In this document: one piece after another, positions 11,941 to 24,190 of the stretch | Layout of the letters: each line of letters begins with the position of its first letter | Numbering within the stretch: the stretch's first letter is position 1 | DNA from: Polyodon spathula | Taxonomy: Eukaryota; Chordata; Actinopteri; Acipenseriformes; Polyodontidae | DNA length: 64,000 bases | Assembly (NCBI RefSeq): GCF_017654505.1 | Contig: NC_054537.1 | Coordinates: 69,396,145 to 69,460,144, forward strand | Direction: 5' to 3' | The notes under the pieces: generated by a model | The model's input: only the letters and a program-made list of their open reading frames with translations | Database searches by the model: none | What the model was told of the DNA's origin: nothing | Made by a program: the position numbers and the translations under genes

Positions 11941-11949
11941 ATATATCAA

Positions 11950-12360
11950 TCAAATCAAATGAAACTTATCACTTATATTTGGATAAAATTCACTAGATGT
12001 GATTGAAAAATGACACTGTTGTGACTCTTGGTCTCCCAGTTCGTGGCCTGTCATTGACAGAGCCTGATTATACCGTCTCACCAGCTTTGAAATTGCTGGC
12101 TGTGAGCACCCAAGACGGTGAGCCACAGTACGCTGCCCTAGTCCAGCCTCAACATACAGATTGCACAAAAGCACTGCTCTCATAACAGAGGTGGCATAAT
12201 TTTTTTTTCTGTGATTTTCTTTATAGCTTTTATTCAAGCTTGCAATTCAACAGCTGAAATCACTCCATATCCAGTGTACAATCAACTGTCTCACTAATTA
12301 GGTGATTTTATGTGCATATGCTTCAGTCCTAGTCACTCAAGCATATCATGGTCAAGAATG
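11950..12360 (-). pseudogene. Tc1/mariner transposase N-terminal relic
   Basis: The minus strand encodes a helix-turn-helix segment (QRTVAHRLGCSQPAISKLVRRY). After a one-base frameshift come the NDRPRTGRPRVTT residues that join the two DNA-binding domains of Tc1-like transposases. The catalytic DDE domain is missing. It lies between a TG/TA microsatellite and AT-rich sequence, and has no counterpart in the 48-kb copy of this block, where the corresponding sequence is at about 48390. Confidence 0.7.
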
Positions 12361-12577
12361 AATGATCGAGTGATTAAAAAGAAACCAAGAATTTTTGTCA
12401 ATGTCCATGATTTATGTACCTATTTTTTTCCGGAAATAAATGGAAAACAGCTTAAAAAGTAAAGAAGACAGTTGAAATGTTAAATTATATTTGAAGCTAT
12501 TTAAACAATGTATGCAGCTTTATCGTTTGTTTTTCTTTACAGGGTCAAGTTTGGATCAATGTTTATTTTGATGCTCG

Positions 12578-12578
<1 letters not shown>

Positions 12579-12650
<72 letters not shown>
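12579..12650. repeat. (TA)n microsatellite
   Basis: About 72 bp of uninterrupted TA dinucleotides beginning after gtgtgtatat. Confidence 0.95.
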
Positions 12651-12654
<4 letters not shown>

Positions 12655-14180
12655 CAAAGTCTTTTCTAATATTCTGTACTGACATAAATAATTTTCCAAA
12701 TACAACTATATTTAAAAGTAAGCCAGTCTTTACTTTAGCCTTGCTTATAGCGCAAATACTATTGTAGTAAAATGGTCGACCTCCATTGTCAGTGTGGTAG
12801 CTGCCAATTATTTATTTTTTTAAAATATGGATTTATATGACCAACACATGTGTGATAAGTAATACTGATGTTGTCATTTTGGCTTTTTAAACTATTATGT
12901 TATTTTCTTAAAAGGGACAATTGTATTAGAAAAGGAAACGTGAACTATTTATAACTTGACAAATATGACTCGCACTAAAACAGAAAAAAAGGGTAAGTAA
13001 CTTTACATTACAAAAATACAGTGATAGTAAATGCATTTTAAAGAAATATACAAAAATTGCAAAACTCGCTTAAATCGATGTATTGTCTGTATTGCCAGCT
13101 ATTGTGAAACTGCTCGCTCCTAACAGACCTGTTCAGTCAGTTGGTGCAATTAGTAAAGGTTTCTTTGCTGGATTTTCATGCATGTGATGACTTAAAGTTG
13201 TCAGGGTAACAGCATTATTGTTTTTTTTTTTTGTTTTTTTTACTGTCAAAAATGAACTTTAATGAGATTAATCCAAATATAAACATTTACAGTACATGGT
13301 TTTGTTGTTAACTACCAGTCTAAAATGATTAGAAGCATTGCAGTGTTTGAAATACTTGTTCTAGTAGTATCATCAATCTAATACCACAGAAAAGCAGCCA
13401 AATTGTTAGTAGCTTGTAGAGACAGGAAATACCTGACAGAGATATAAAGACAAAAACAGTAGTGTGATAAACAAACTGCACTGTGTACTGTACATAAAAC
13501 AATTGACCTGCAGTAAATTACAATAAAATAATTGAACCGACATGTTCATAGATATCGTACATTATTACATGCACAGACATGGAATTATTTTCTTAGCTAA
13601 AACTATAATAAAGTACAGTAGACAAATGTTCTTGTAATGCCTTTATTAGTGATCTGCTTTTGGGTTGGCGGTGTTGCAATTTGTGGCAGACTTTGTCCCC
13701 TGCCTTCCTGTGAGAACTGGGTGTGAATGAGCAAACTATTATTAGAATATGTGCTTTGCTGGCAAGCAGCTGCCTACACCAGTGCTGAGGTTGAAAAATG
13801 AGAAAACAAATTAATAACAGATTTGGTTTGTTGGTAGTATGACGAGGGAACAAGGTGGTCAAACCTGAGAAATAGTTCTGCTGCATTTTTAAAGGTAAAG
13901 GAGGTTATGCTACAATCAGAATACTCGGTTCAGCGTTGGTCTCCACTCTCCAAAAATGGCATGGAGACTTTAGAGGAGCAGATATATATAAAACTTGGCA
14001 CTGAGAGCAGAACCACAATGAGAGGTTAAGTGGAGACAGATTCAGGACAAGATATATAATTTTCTTATTTAAAATTTTGTCCATTTAAATTTTGCAATAA
14101 AATTGCCTACAGGTAAAACATATTGTCCTACCAGAGTGTAGATGTAGCCCCTGATACTGTACAACATCTTGTAGCATTGC
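12651..14180. repeat. Duplicated non-coding block (three copies in window)
   Basis: About 13080-13570 matches 38640-38890 plus 40513-42190 (which carry two Tc1 insertions) and also 51420-51900. About 13580-14180 matches 42190-43610 minus a hAT-type insertion. 12670-12760 matches 36620-36715. The shared phrases (for example ggcctgcagtaaatta) give empty sites for several transposons. No coding frame is supported. Confidence 0.65.
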
Positions 14181-14188
14181 ATGGAAAT

Positions 14189-14190
<2 letters not shown>

Positions 14191-14273
<83 letters not shown>
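14191..14273. repeat. (GA)n microsatellite
   Basis: About 83 bp of GA dinucleotides ending in a G-rich tail. A shorter (GA)n sits at the equivalent place in the paralogous block (43612-43672), so the tract pre-dates the duplication and has changed length since. Confidence 0.95.
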
Positions 14274-14279
<6 letters not shown>

Positions 14280-15175
14280 AGGGGGGTGGGGATTTTTGGA
14301 TTTTCTTGATTGCTTTATTGTGGATGACTTTGGACTGTTCTGTAACCCTGTTGGCTGTTTTGACCTTGTTTTGGAAAACTACATGATTGTTATTTATGAA
14401 CTCTGGACTTCCCCTTAAAAATAAACACACAGGTACCATCCTGTTTAAAATAACATTCAGTTTTGTGTCAATTGTGCTGTCCCTGCTCAAACTTGTGACC
14501 ACAATATACCAAGAAGGAAGGACTTTGTCACAGGTTCCAATACAAATCTGATATATATATATATATTGAGGGTCGCAGTATAGCGAGAGACAGATACAAC
14601 CACTACCACTGTACAACCACTACCCCATTTTTTCACAGGTGTCAAGGTCCAATATAAATCCTCTACGCAACCTGCTTTTTCTAATTTTTCATATAAAAAA
14701 CAGCACACCATTTTAAATTGTACTGTGGAAGGTAATTTTTTTTCATCAACTTAAGTCTCCAATTAATTTCATGAATCTTTCTCTCCTTTCTCAAATGCCC
14801 AAACCTCTGCATTGAAAGAATCCATTCCCAACATAGGAGGCGTGCTGCTAGGGAGCTGACGTCATTGCCCTGTGACTTGCTAGTGCATTGCTTAAAAAAA
14901 AGCTTCAGCAAGTAGATATTTAATTTGCTTTGTGTTATTGTGCAATGCATGTGCATATGATAACAGTACGATATTAATGGTTGTTTTTTATTGTTTTGTA
15001 TATTCGTGTTTATGATGTGCAGTACAAAATAAAATGAACAGTAATTCTAAGTGATTTTGTCTATGCATATTGCAGCTAAGTCATGCGCAATTAGACTGTA
15101 AAAATGGGGAGCCATCTCCGAATCCGCAGTATAGCGAGGGGCGATTTAACGTGGGGTGGGTGTACTTCAAATATA
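14274..15175. repeat. Repeat family with cgcagtatagcgag motifs
   Basis: This segment recurs directly at 43680-44800 and inverted at 37740-38330. It carries short related motifs (gagggtcgcagtatagcgag, cgcagtatagcgaggggcga) next to phrases such as ccaatataaatcctctacgcaac. It looks like an old dispersed or satellite-like element. I cannot name its class and no coding frame is supported. Confidence 0.5.
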
Positions 15176-17800
15176 CTTCTGTATGGGATATCCTGTTCAG
15201 AAATGTTAGCTTGCATAGTTTGGAGGGTGTGGAGCTGGGGGCTTCTAATTTCCTGTCAATTAGTACCTATTCTCTATTTAAGCCCTGATCACTTGCACCT
15301 TTGCTGTCTAGTGTTTCGTTTTTATAGCAAACGCTCAGACACCATCATTTCGTGCTTCACCGCTAATCGACACTGCCAAGATAGTATCAATTATTTTCCT
15401 ACCTGCTCCAGTGATTCTTCTGATCATTCAGTTTCTCTATTCAGCCCCAGGATTTCCAACGTGAGTCTTTCCTGCTCCATCCAGTCTCCAGCCCAGCAAC
15501 AGCTCCGCGCAGCTTCATTACTCAACTCGTCCGCGTCTTTATTAGAAAGACTGGTCCTCCGCTAAACTTTCAATGCTCCTTCGACAAGGCATCGACATTC
15601 CCGCCATCATCGATTGCCTTACCATAGCTCTATTTAAATCCACCACAAAGCTCTGTCAGCTGAATCTTTCTTTACTCCTCACTTGCAATCAGGCGCCCCT
15701 CCCCCGCTCCCTGAGCCAGCATAATTTACCGTTCCATCAGAATATCCTGCCTTTGAAACATTTTTAAAGACCTATCTAGCCAATTACAAACTCCATTTCA
15801 GCCTGTGGTGGTTCATGATTTCGACTGGTCACAACATGCTCCATCGACACTGCTGTACTGCAAGTTTTCCACCGGTGCCTCTCAGACCATGGTTACCATG
15901 GCAACACCCTCATTGAGTGACTGTGGGAGTGGTAAGTTGCCATGGTGACCAGGCAGCTTCATCAGGCACTGTGAGCTCCATGCCTCAGTACTGCAATCTT
16001 CTGGCTTCCTGTTGTTGCGTTTTCACAACTTGTGAGGGCAAGTTCAACTTGTCGAATTGTGACATCTAAATACTGCTTTAACTTAGTCATTTACTGACTA
16101 ACTGTAATTAAACATGTATCGAATATATTTATTAAAATCTAAAAGAATATGGATTGTTGTTCTAAATAGACCAGGATTTTAATCACAGTAACCAAATATA
16201 TTCTGCCCTGCTTCACTCAAGCCATAGTTTAATTCCAATCATAACCTCTAGATGGCATTATAACACCACAGTCTTTAAGCGGTTTTCTATCCATTCCTGC
16301 AGTTTGTTGTCACTCTGAGGGATTCTCAGGAGTTCCCTGCCTGCCTCAACCTTTTGCCTACCTATATCCACTGACATTCTTCAATTTCCACTCTTCCCCT
16401 CTTCGAGGACCTGGTCATGAAACAACGCACTCAGCTGCTTCTTGGGATGCTCAGAATCTACCATCACAGTACTTTCAGCTTTTCCCCATCCATTCCTGCG
16501 ACTTTTTCCTTTTCCCAGATTCGTGTTTCCTCATCTGGCTCCACTCCTCCAAACCGGCCAAATTCATCAACGCACTTTATTCAACTTTCAAAGTCATCAT
16601 TTCATCAACGTGAGCGTCCAGTCAGACACTGAACCATGTCCTACGATTATCAACGTTTCAGTCAATGTCCTCCTACCCCCAATAGACAGTACACTCATAA
16701 ACTGCTCTCAACCAAATCAGTAGGTTTTGCAGAAGCCTCGGAGCAATGCATTCTTCATCCTCTCGGGTTTTGCAGCAGCTTCAGATCTCTGCATTCTTCA
16801 TCTCTGCCCCAAAGCAGCCCCGTCTCTGGCTCCATCTAAAACTGTCTTAACACTCAAAGACCAATATCCACCTCATTCAGCAGATCTCTACTCTCAACAG
16901 CAGGTCACTGCACACCACTGACAGCACTCCATCGTTTACTTCCTCAGACCTCTGCACTGCTCAGCAGATCCCGCCCTCTACTGTTAATCGCTCCTCACTA
17001 CAGCAGATCTCCGCTCCCTCTTCATATCTGCTCACTACTTTTGTTTATGTTATGCGCTAGCATGTGCTGGCGCTTGTTCGTCTCACGGTGTGGGAGATTT
17101 TGCGAGGAGCCGGGGGTCTATCCTTTGGGGGGCAAGTGAATCTTACTTCCCCAACCTCAGGGCTAGGTATCCGTCTCCCTTACCTTCAGGGGGGTTCTCA
17201 CCATGTGAGTCAGAGCGGACCCCTGGCCACACTTTGTTCTTTCACAGCTCCTACGCTTATCTTAACCTTACCTCACTGGAAGCTCTGTTCTATACTCTGC
17301 CTTACTTACTACTCCGTGCTCAAGTCCCATATTAACCTCTATGCCTTGTTCTTATTTCAGGTATCAGGCAGCGTAATGTCTCGGCCAATTGGGGGTCTAA
17401 TGATCGCCCCTTTACAGATGTCTCAGATGCTGGGTACCTCTCTCTCTCTATCTTCTTTCATGTCCCGGTGTACCGAGACCAACTTCCTCTGTACTGAGAC
17501 CAACTTCCTCCCGAGGGGCATCTCTCCGAGTCATAACCCTTGTATGTGTTTTCGGTTGCTGAGTCCTTTGCCCCTGGGTTGTGTCGGCGTCGTTGCCCTC
17601 AGTCAGTGACCATCTTTCTATCCTAGTTTCCATGTCAGTCTCCACTGGTCTGCTACTAGAGTCAGGGCCTCGCCCGCTCCTCTATCCTGTCTGGTCCTTT
17701 CTAGCCGGCACTCTGTCCTACTAACTGCTCCTTTTGCTTCTTCTGCCCTATCCTTACACCTCCAGCTCACGCCACATGAAATATTTTATTACACCTTGAC
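15176..17800 (+). other. Unclassified CT-rich block, LTR- or retroelement-like
   Basis: The plus strand turns pyrimidine-rich, unlike the AT-rich neighbours. Near 15270 a TATA-like ctatttaagccc is followed by pyrimidine-rich leader-like sequence, as in many retroelement promoters. Several overlapping open frames (for example 17064-17609) are low-complexity Ser/Pro/Leu-rich and resemble no protein I know, so I treat them as chance frames. It may be the remains of a retroelement, but I see no reverse-transcriptase, gag or integrase motif. Confidence 0.35.
15892..15949. promoter_or_regulatory. Paired X-box (RFX-type) palindromes
   Basis: GTTACCATGGCAAC at 15892-15905 is a perfect match to the RFX X-box half-site pattern GTNRCC-(N)-RGYAAC. 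GTTGCCATGGTGAC at 15936-15949 matches with one change. Together they also form an imperfect inverted repeat with a 30-base loop. No nearby gene is evident, so function is unproven and the pair may belong to an old mobile element. Confidence 0.4.
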
Positions 17801-18844
17801 ATAGAGATATATCTACATCTGGTTTCCAGATGGCGGTGCAGAATTCTCGCAGAAGACAGCTCAGGTCTTGAGGCTTGTATTTCTCCATGACTTTTCTAAG
17901 TCTGTGTTTTCAGAGTGTAGGTATTACTGAAAGATGGCAGGAGATGTTTTTGTTACAACTTTTCTGGTTTTAGTCCCTTTTTTTATTCAGAATTTGTTGA
18001 AGCTCATCTTCAGAAAGCTCACACACACATGCACTTCAACTCCTGTGAGTTCCAGTGTTTTCAGTTAACTGTAACGATAAAAAAAATGTCTATTAACAAA
18101 CATAAATCATATCCGTTAATAGTAACTATAACTAAAAGATAACGTAAAACGATAACGAAATAATAACTACAAAAAAAAAAAATTGTTATAGTTAGCATTC
18201 CTACTTTTCGATTGTAATCTGTAAAGCTGGTTAAACATTGAATTCAGCTGAAATAAATAGGATAAACGTGTGTAAAACCATTCACTATTTTTTATTTTCT
18301 TACCAAAAATAATCATTTAGAACTGTAGTTTGTGTAGTTTCTATACATGCTGTCTGTCTCACCTCCATTCTGCTCTGAATGGCTAGATATCGCTGTCAGT
18401 AAACTCAGTGGTCCCTTAATAGACTACTGTAGTTTCACTGTCAGTCATTTCATCCTGTTCTGACAGATCTAGTTGATTTGAAGCAGTGCTAGAATGCTCT
18501 CATTTGTTTAAATGACAGTCATCAAGACCTGCTTCCTGTGCACTTTCATTTGCTAGCTACAGCACCTGTTACTCAAAGCACCTACTTTGAAATTAGCAGG
18601 TTAAGTTGTAGGGAAGCTTTTGCTTTAGGTATACAGTGACAGTTATGAGTTTGATTTGAAAATAGGGTGCAAGAGGAAAACACTTAATGAGTATTGTGCA
18701 CAATACCATGACCAATGGCTGAAATCTCCACGGCAGGACAAAGCAGGCCCGTCTGCCTTGCCTTCCGGTGACTCTGAGTCCAGCTGTGCTGAAGCAGGAG
18801 AGGGGCGGACCTCAGACTCCGATTAATAAATACAAGTTTGTTCT
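17801..18844. other. Intergenic; includes a dispersed repeat
   Basis: About 17855-18035 is repeated at 55585-55745 (ctcaggtcttgaggcttgta to gaatttgttgaagctc), in the same orientation. The rest is AT-rich with no coding frame that I can support. Confidence 0.4.
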
Positions 18845-18852
18845 GTTCAACT

Positions 18853-20973
18853 CAGTGACGTAGCCACAGATGGGTCTGGGTCGACCACTGCCCACCCAGT
18901 TTGCACACGGGCCCACCCAAATCTGTGCTTATGTGAATTTCATTTAAGTACATTTATAAAAAAAATAAATAAATAAACATCAACTATGCGCCCCGAAGGC
19001 GGATGTTTAATTTTAGGTCAAATAGGGTATTTTATACCGCAGGCTTTAGCCAATCAAATCAAAGTATTAATTATGATGCAATATTTGAGTCGTCAATATC
19101 TGAGTCCTCTCACACCACAAATCATGTGCAAGCCACGTTTGATTGACAGCTTGCGATGCAGTTGGCTCGGATCTGTTGAATGTCTGTTCAAAAGTCACAG
19201 ACATTTATTTTAATGTGCATTTTTAAAGTAAGTTAGTAGTAGTGTGGAGGTTAACATGGGAAAACAAATATGCACACACTTTTAAGAGTTTAGTTTATTA
19301 GAAAGGCTCGCGTGAACAGGATTAAGACAGCTGGCCGAATTCTGACAAATAGTTTAAAATTGCTGTCCTTTGAAGAGATATGTGTGATTTTCTGGAGTGC
19401 CATGACTATGTAACTGCAAGCCCCGATGCTTTAGCCTGCGTAAGGTGGAGCAGAGATGAGAGGGGAGGATACTAACTAGGCAATGGTAAGTAACTGACTA
19501 ACTTTCATTATACATAGCAATTGCATAAAATGTAATATTGTGTTCTCGCTGGTTTGGTAACGCTGCCTGTTTGACTTTTTTAAAATTATTTACATGGGAG
19601 ATATAGTGGTTGGGAGTGTTCCGTCTATAGACAGTTTTCCGTTTTACAAATATTTTGGGAACTGAAAAATGAGTGTGTTTGGGATGTGTACTGTAGCAAT
19701 GGCGGGCATTGACGAATTGACAGCTGGTTTTCGTAAGCAAAAAATAAAAGTTGCTTTCATATTCTTGCATTTTACAGTGAAAAAATATACATTTTATTTT
19801 CCTTACAGTATTCCACACTGTGAATGCATACTTTCATCAGCGCGGTGCATTTGCTTACTATGACAATGGTCAAACAAATACCGACTTCATGATTGGTGTA
19901 CTAGTCATACTACAGTGACCTAGCGAGTCAGTGGCATGTATGATGTTGCAATTTATTAATAATTTGAAGGTATCTGTGGTTTTAAAACTTCATAATTATA
20001 TCTGCATAGTATTAGAAATGTAAAGAAATACAGAAACTTGGGTTTTGTCTTTAAGGTTTGCCGTTAACTTTTCTCCTGTGTGTAATGTTGTAATCTAGTC
20101 CAGATAAGCAACTGTACCAGTTCGTAGTTGCCAAGTAGCATTGTTAGCAAAATAATTCACTTTTATTATTACAACAATACACGGGTCTCATCCCAGCAGC
20201 AGCAAGTGTGTCTGTCTTTTATTTTATATTGATATACTACACCGTGTATGAGATTTATTTTAAAGGCAGCAAAATATGGAAATTCCATTTTCCTTTTCAT
20301 TAGCATGTGAACATCATTTTAAAGAGTTTACAAAACTTGAAAAATGTTGTTAAATTTGCCACTCAAGGCTGTTTTTTTTTTTTTTTTAAATCTATTTTTG
20401 TCTGCCTGTTACGTTTTTTGTAGCCAACACAATATCTTTGTTTAGCTGTACCTGAGGAAATGTAGTGAAAATGAAAGCAGCCATATCTTATCTGGAAACA
20501 AACAGGAGCTTAGCATGATTTTTAACTTTTGTTTGACAGATGCCCTTATGCAGGGTGACACAGAGGTAACAAGTTATATAGCTAAAAGAGTACAATACAG
20601 TGAAGAAAAAAGCAATAAAGCTTTTTGTTTGGGGATTTTTTTTAGTTTGTTTGCACTTTTTATTGTCAAATGAAACAGTTTTTGCAGTTATTGTGCAGTG
20701 TGTTTGTTTCTGTAGGCTGTATGCATATGTGTTTTGTATTTGTAGTGTATACGTGCAACTACTGTTATAAACTGCAAAAAATATCCCCCTTGCTTCAGTC
20801 TTGGGTACTTTGCTTTGCTCAAACCCCGGGGAGATATTTGATGTATCAGAGTTTTAATTGATTTAAATCATGTTTGTAATGTAAACTATTTCCTGTGACG
20901 TCAGACCTTAGGTATTTGCCCGTCTACCCAAAGTTGGGGCCCACCCAAATTTCCATTCCTAGCTACACCCCTG
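18853..20973. mobile_element. hAT DNA transposon, non-autonomous or decayed
   Basis: The 2121-bp segment begins CAGTGACGTAGCCA and ends with the near complement agctacacccctg. It is flanked by a perfect 8-bp direct repeat, GTTCAACT, at 18845-18852 and 20974-20981. CAG ends and an 8-bp target duplication define the hAT superfamily. Subterminal GGGCCCACCCAAAT motifs recur inside both ends. No transposase frame is recognisable, so it needed a helper. A relic L2-type tail lies inside at about 20535-20620. Confidence 0.85.
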
Positions 20974-20981
20974 GTTCAACT

Positions 20982-21972
20982 ATCTCTAGTTTTGTTCCAC
21001 GTTCAATATGATAAAGGGGCTTCGCTAAATGAGAAGTTTTTCAGTGGCTTAAAAAGTCTGGTTTCACCCATTTTCTGCTTGAATGGAAAAAAAAAATGAG
21101 AAAAAAAGTAAATTCTTTAATCAAAGAATTTACTTCCAGCCCTGCCATATCTAACACAGACTTTTTCATTGCACATATACATTTATTTACCCATGCAGAG
21201 CTTCTGCCCTGCAACATGCCCTCCCACTTAAAATGGACCCCCTCTTACTCCCCACAAACACATGGGTGGGAGGGAAAGTTAGGGCTCAGCAGGCCTCTGT
21301 CAAACATCAGATGTACAGGGTTGCGTTTACCTACTTGCCTACCCTGCCATCTGATGCCAGCTGTTTCCAACATTAACTCCATGTCCTTCTCTGAGCTGAA
21401 GGCAGCAAAACTATGGCGTGAGATTATTTTATTTCCTGATTGTAAACCAGGGTGCCTAGAAAATAGCTTTCACACATCCTACTGGACAAAAATAGATAAA
21501 ATACTAATTTTTACAGCAGTTTCCATTACCTCAAAGTGTATCTTCAACAGTCTTTAAGAAACTGGTGGGGAACTTCAGCAAACCCCAGATGTGGCTCTTG
21601 CATCTCACTTGTTAGAAGTTAGATTATACTGTAATATTCTAGTTATAAATAAATAGTTTGTATAATAAGACTGCTTTCTTTATTTGAATTGTGCCTCTAA
21701 TTGAATTTTATACTAACATTGTGAGATAATAGTTTCATACTTGGTACAAATTTATATTCTGTGATTCTGTTCAAGGTCATGTGGCACTAGAAAAATAATA
21801 CCCCTTTTATAGCACTAACTGCCAAAGCTTATCAGAACTGAAGCAACGATTTTGTAGGGTAATAAAAAACAAAAATAAAACTGTCTGAATGTGTTGGTGA
21901 CTATGACATTACCCTCTGACCTAATATGTCTGCTATAGTTGTTTCTGTTGAAAACGGTTTTCTGTAGGTAGA
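20982..21972. other. Intergenic, nothing recognised
   Basis: A 153-codon open frame at 21096-21557 resembles no family I know and has no supporting splice or repeat evidence, so it is not called as a gene. The sequence is otherwise AT-rich and featureless. Confidence 0.4.
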
Positions 21973-22680
21973 AATGACCTTAAGATGTCTTAGGTCCTGG
22001 TTGAAGTGAATCATTTTTGGAGACAGAAATGGAAACACCCACTGTTTCAACAACTGTACCGGGTAGTTATTCAGTTGGGGTATTTTAATGTAAATGGGAG
22101 GGGTTGTCCTCATCTTATTGTTTGGTAAGGTAAGAAGTCATTTTAGTCACACAGTAATAGTTTCTTAAACATCAAACACCCAACATTTTTGTGTTAGGCA
22201 ACCCTTTAACCTTCTGATTTAAATTGAACTACCTCAGTATACCAAGTTTATTACTTGACATATCAGTACTGTTTAGCAGCGGTAAGCAGTGTATTTGTGT
22301 GGTTTGTGAATAGTGGTTCAATGAAAATTGTGCCAAATCAGCTTCATTGTTAGGTCAGAAAATTAAATCATCTTTTTTATACACTGATATTAGTGCAAAT
22401 GTTTCTTTTTTATTATTACTATTATTTTTTACAAACATATAGAAATACAGCTGTTAAGACACAAAAAAACACAAAATATTTACAACAATGTATTAAAATG
22501 AAATAATCGCACAAAGAGGTGAGGTGCATGGAATTACATTGAGTTTATATTTACAATGAAAACAGGTCAATTTTTAATCAGCAGTTAGTTCAGTACACTT
22601 TTATTACTTCCACAAACAGTAAGTATATACTGTGCAGTTACAGCCATTGCACAATTTTCTGAATATTTCAGTATTTACAT
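21973..22680. repeat. Duplicated non-coding block (pairs with 1376-2060)
   Basis: Near-identical to 1376-2060, sharing for example the run ending gtgttaggcaacccttta. The alignment stops at cagtatttacat, where an L2 LINE begins in this copy. Confidence 0.75.
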
Positions 22681-24190
22681 TGGTGAGAAAGGAGCGAATT
22701 CTGCATATGTTGCTGAGGAAGAAGCAAAAGGAGTGTGCTACAGTAGAGATATGCTAGAGTAGGAGAGGGAGAGGTCAAGGATGATACAAAGGTTTTTGGT
22801 AGATGAGGAGGGAGAGAGAGTGGTGGATTCAAGTGGAATAGAGATAGAGATCAGCGCTGGGGGAGGAAGAGGGGGAAAAAAAGGAGATCTGGTTTTGAGA
22901 GGTTGAGTTTGAGATGATGCGAGTGCAGCCAGGAGGAGATGTCGAGGAGCCAGGTAAAGAGATACAGAAGGAGTAGGGGGGGGTGGGGGGGCATCAACAG
23001 CACAGAAGTGATACGAGAAGCCATGGGAGGAGATGGGAGGACCCAGGGAGTGGGTGTAGAGGCTAAAAAAGGGGGTCCCAGAACGGAGTCTTGAGGGACA
23101 CCAGTTGAAAGAGGGCAAGTGGCACAGGGTGAGCCACATCAGGACACCCGGTACAGCTCTGGAGCAGTGAGCTCAGATCAGAGTCTGAGAGGGGCGAGAA
23201 GAAGGATAAGGAGGGTAGAATAGTAGGGGTTTCAGAGGTTTGTGAGGAGGGAGTAAGCAGAGGACTGTATGGATGGGGAAGGAGGCAAGGCAGTGAAGAG
23301 TTTGCGGATGTCTGTGATTTTGGAGGAGAAGAAGGAGGCAAAGTCATCAGCTGAGATGGAGGAGGGTGGAAGAGGGGGGTTGAGGAGGGAGAAGGTAGAG
23401 AAAAGTTTAAGAGGATTGTTAGTGGAGGACTGAATGATAGAATGGTAGTAGGAGTGTTTGGCAGAGATGTGTAGAAGAGAAGGAAGTGAGGCGCGAGCGA
23501 TAGGCAGCAAGGAGACTGTTTTTTTCCATTTCTTTTCAGCAGTGAGCAGTTCAGTATGAGCCAAGCGGAGCACAGAGGAGAACCAGGGCTGGGGCGGGGA
23601 GAGGCAGGCGGGTCGAGGGGTGAGAGGGCAAAGGGAGTCGAGGCAGGAGGTGAGGGAGAAGAGGTTTCGACGGAAGGTGACAGAGGGGATTGGTGGAGCA
23701 AGAAGGGAAAAGAGACAGAGAGGAGATAAAGTAGTGGTCAGAGATCTCAGTAGGAGTGACAGAGAGAGTGGGAGGCAAGCAGTCCCTGGTGAAGACAAGG
23801 TCCAGTTGACAGCCTGCTGAGTGAGTAGGGGTAGAGAGGAGAGGAGAAGGTGAAGGAGTGGAGAAGGGGAAGAAATCCAGCAGAGTGGATACGGTTGGAG
23901 AGGTGGAAGTCAAGCTCATCAAAAAAGTGAGTAAGGGGTCCAGGAGGGCAATAAAGAAAAATGAGGAGGCAACAAGGGGAGGTGATTTCAACAACGTGAA
24001 ACTGAAAAGTGCTAACAGAGGGGAGAGAGCAGGGGTGATAGAAAAGAGCAGGGAGGGAGAGAGCAGAAGTCCTGTTCCCCCATCACGTCCACAGGGGCGA
24101 GGAGAGTGGGAGAACACATAGAGAGAGGAAAGGGTGGCTGAAGTGGCAGTGTTATCAGGGGAGATTGCAGATTTCAGTGAGAGCTGAACT
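22681..24190 (-). pseudogene. L2-clade LINE, truncated and frameshifted
   Basis: On the minus strand, three broken frames give in order: the end of an L2 endonuclease (HSAGCQLDLVFTRDC then SDHYFISSLSL, about 24070-23740), the linker (PWFSSVLRLAHTELLTAEKKW and SYYHSIIQSSTNNPLKLFSTF, about 23590-23400, then ADDFASFFSSKI, about 23330), and reverse-transcriptase palm remnants (SVLGPPFFSLYTHSLGPPISSHGFSYHF). The catalytic YADD is changed to CAVD, and the central RT motifs between about 23280 and 23110 are deleted. It is a dead copy. It interrupts the duplicated block and is absent from the first unit, so it inserted after that duplication or was lost there. Confidence 0.85.

Noticed and set aside
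14188..14616. 142-codon minus-strand frame ending in a long Ser-Leu repeat
   Set aside because: The end is just the (GA)n microsatellite; the remainder has no known homology and the sister block breaks the frame.
17064..17609. 181-codon frame as a host gene
   Set aside because: No homology I recognise, low-complexity Ser/Leu/Pro content in a pyrimidine-rich block, and overlapping frames of equal quality.
23620..24121. Plus-strand basic frames of 66 and 87 codons
   Set aside because: They are antisense to the L2 LINE reading on the minus strand, which has recognisable motifs.
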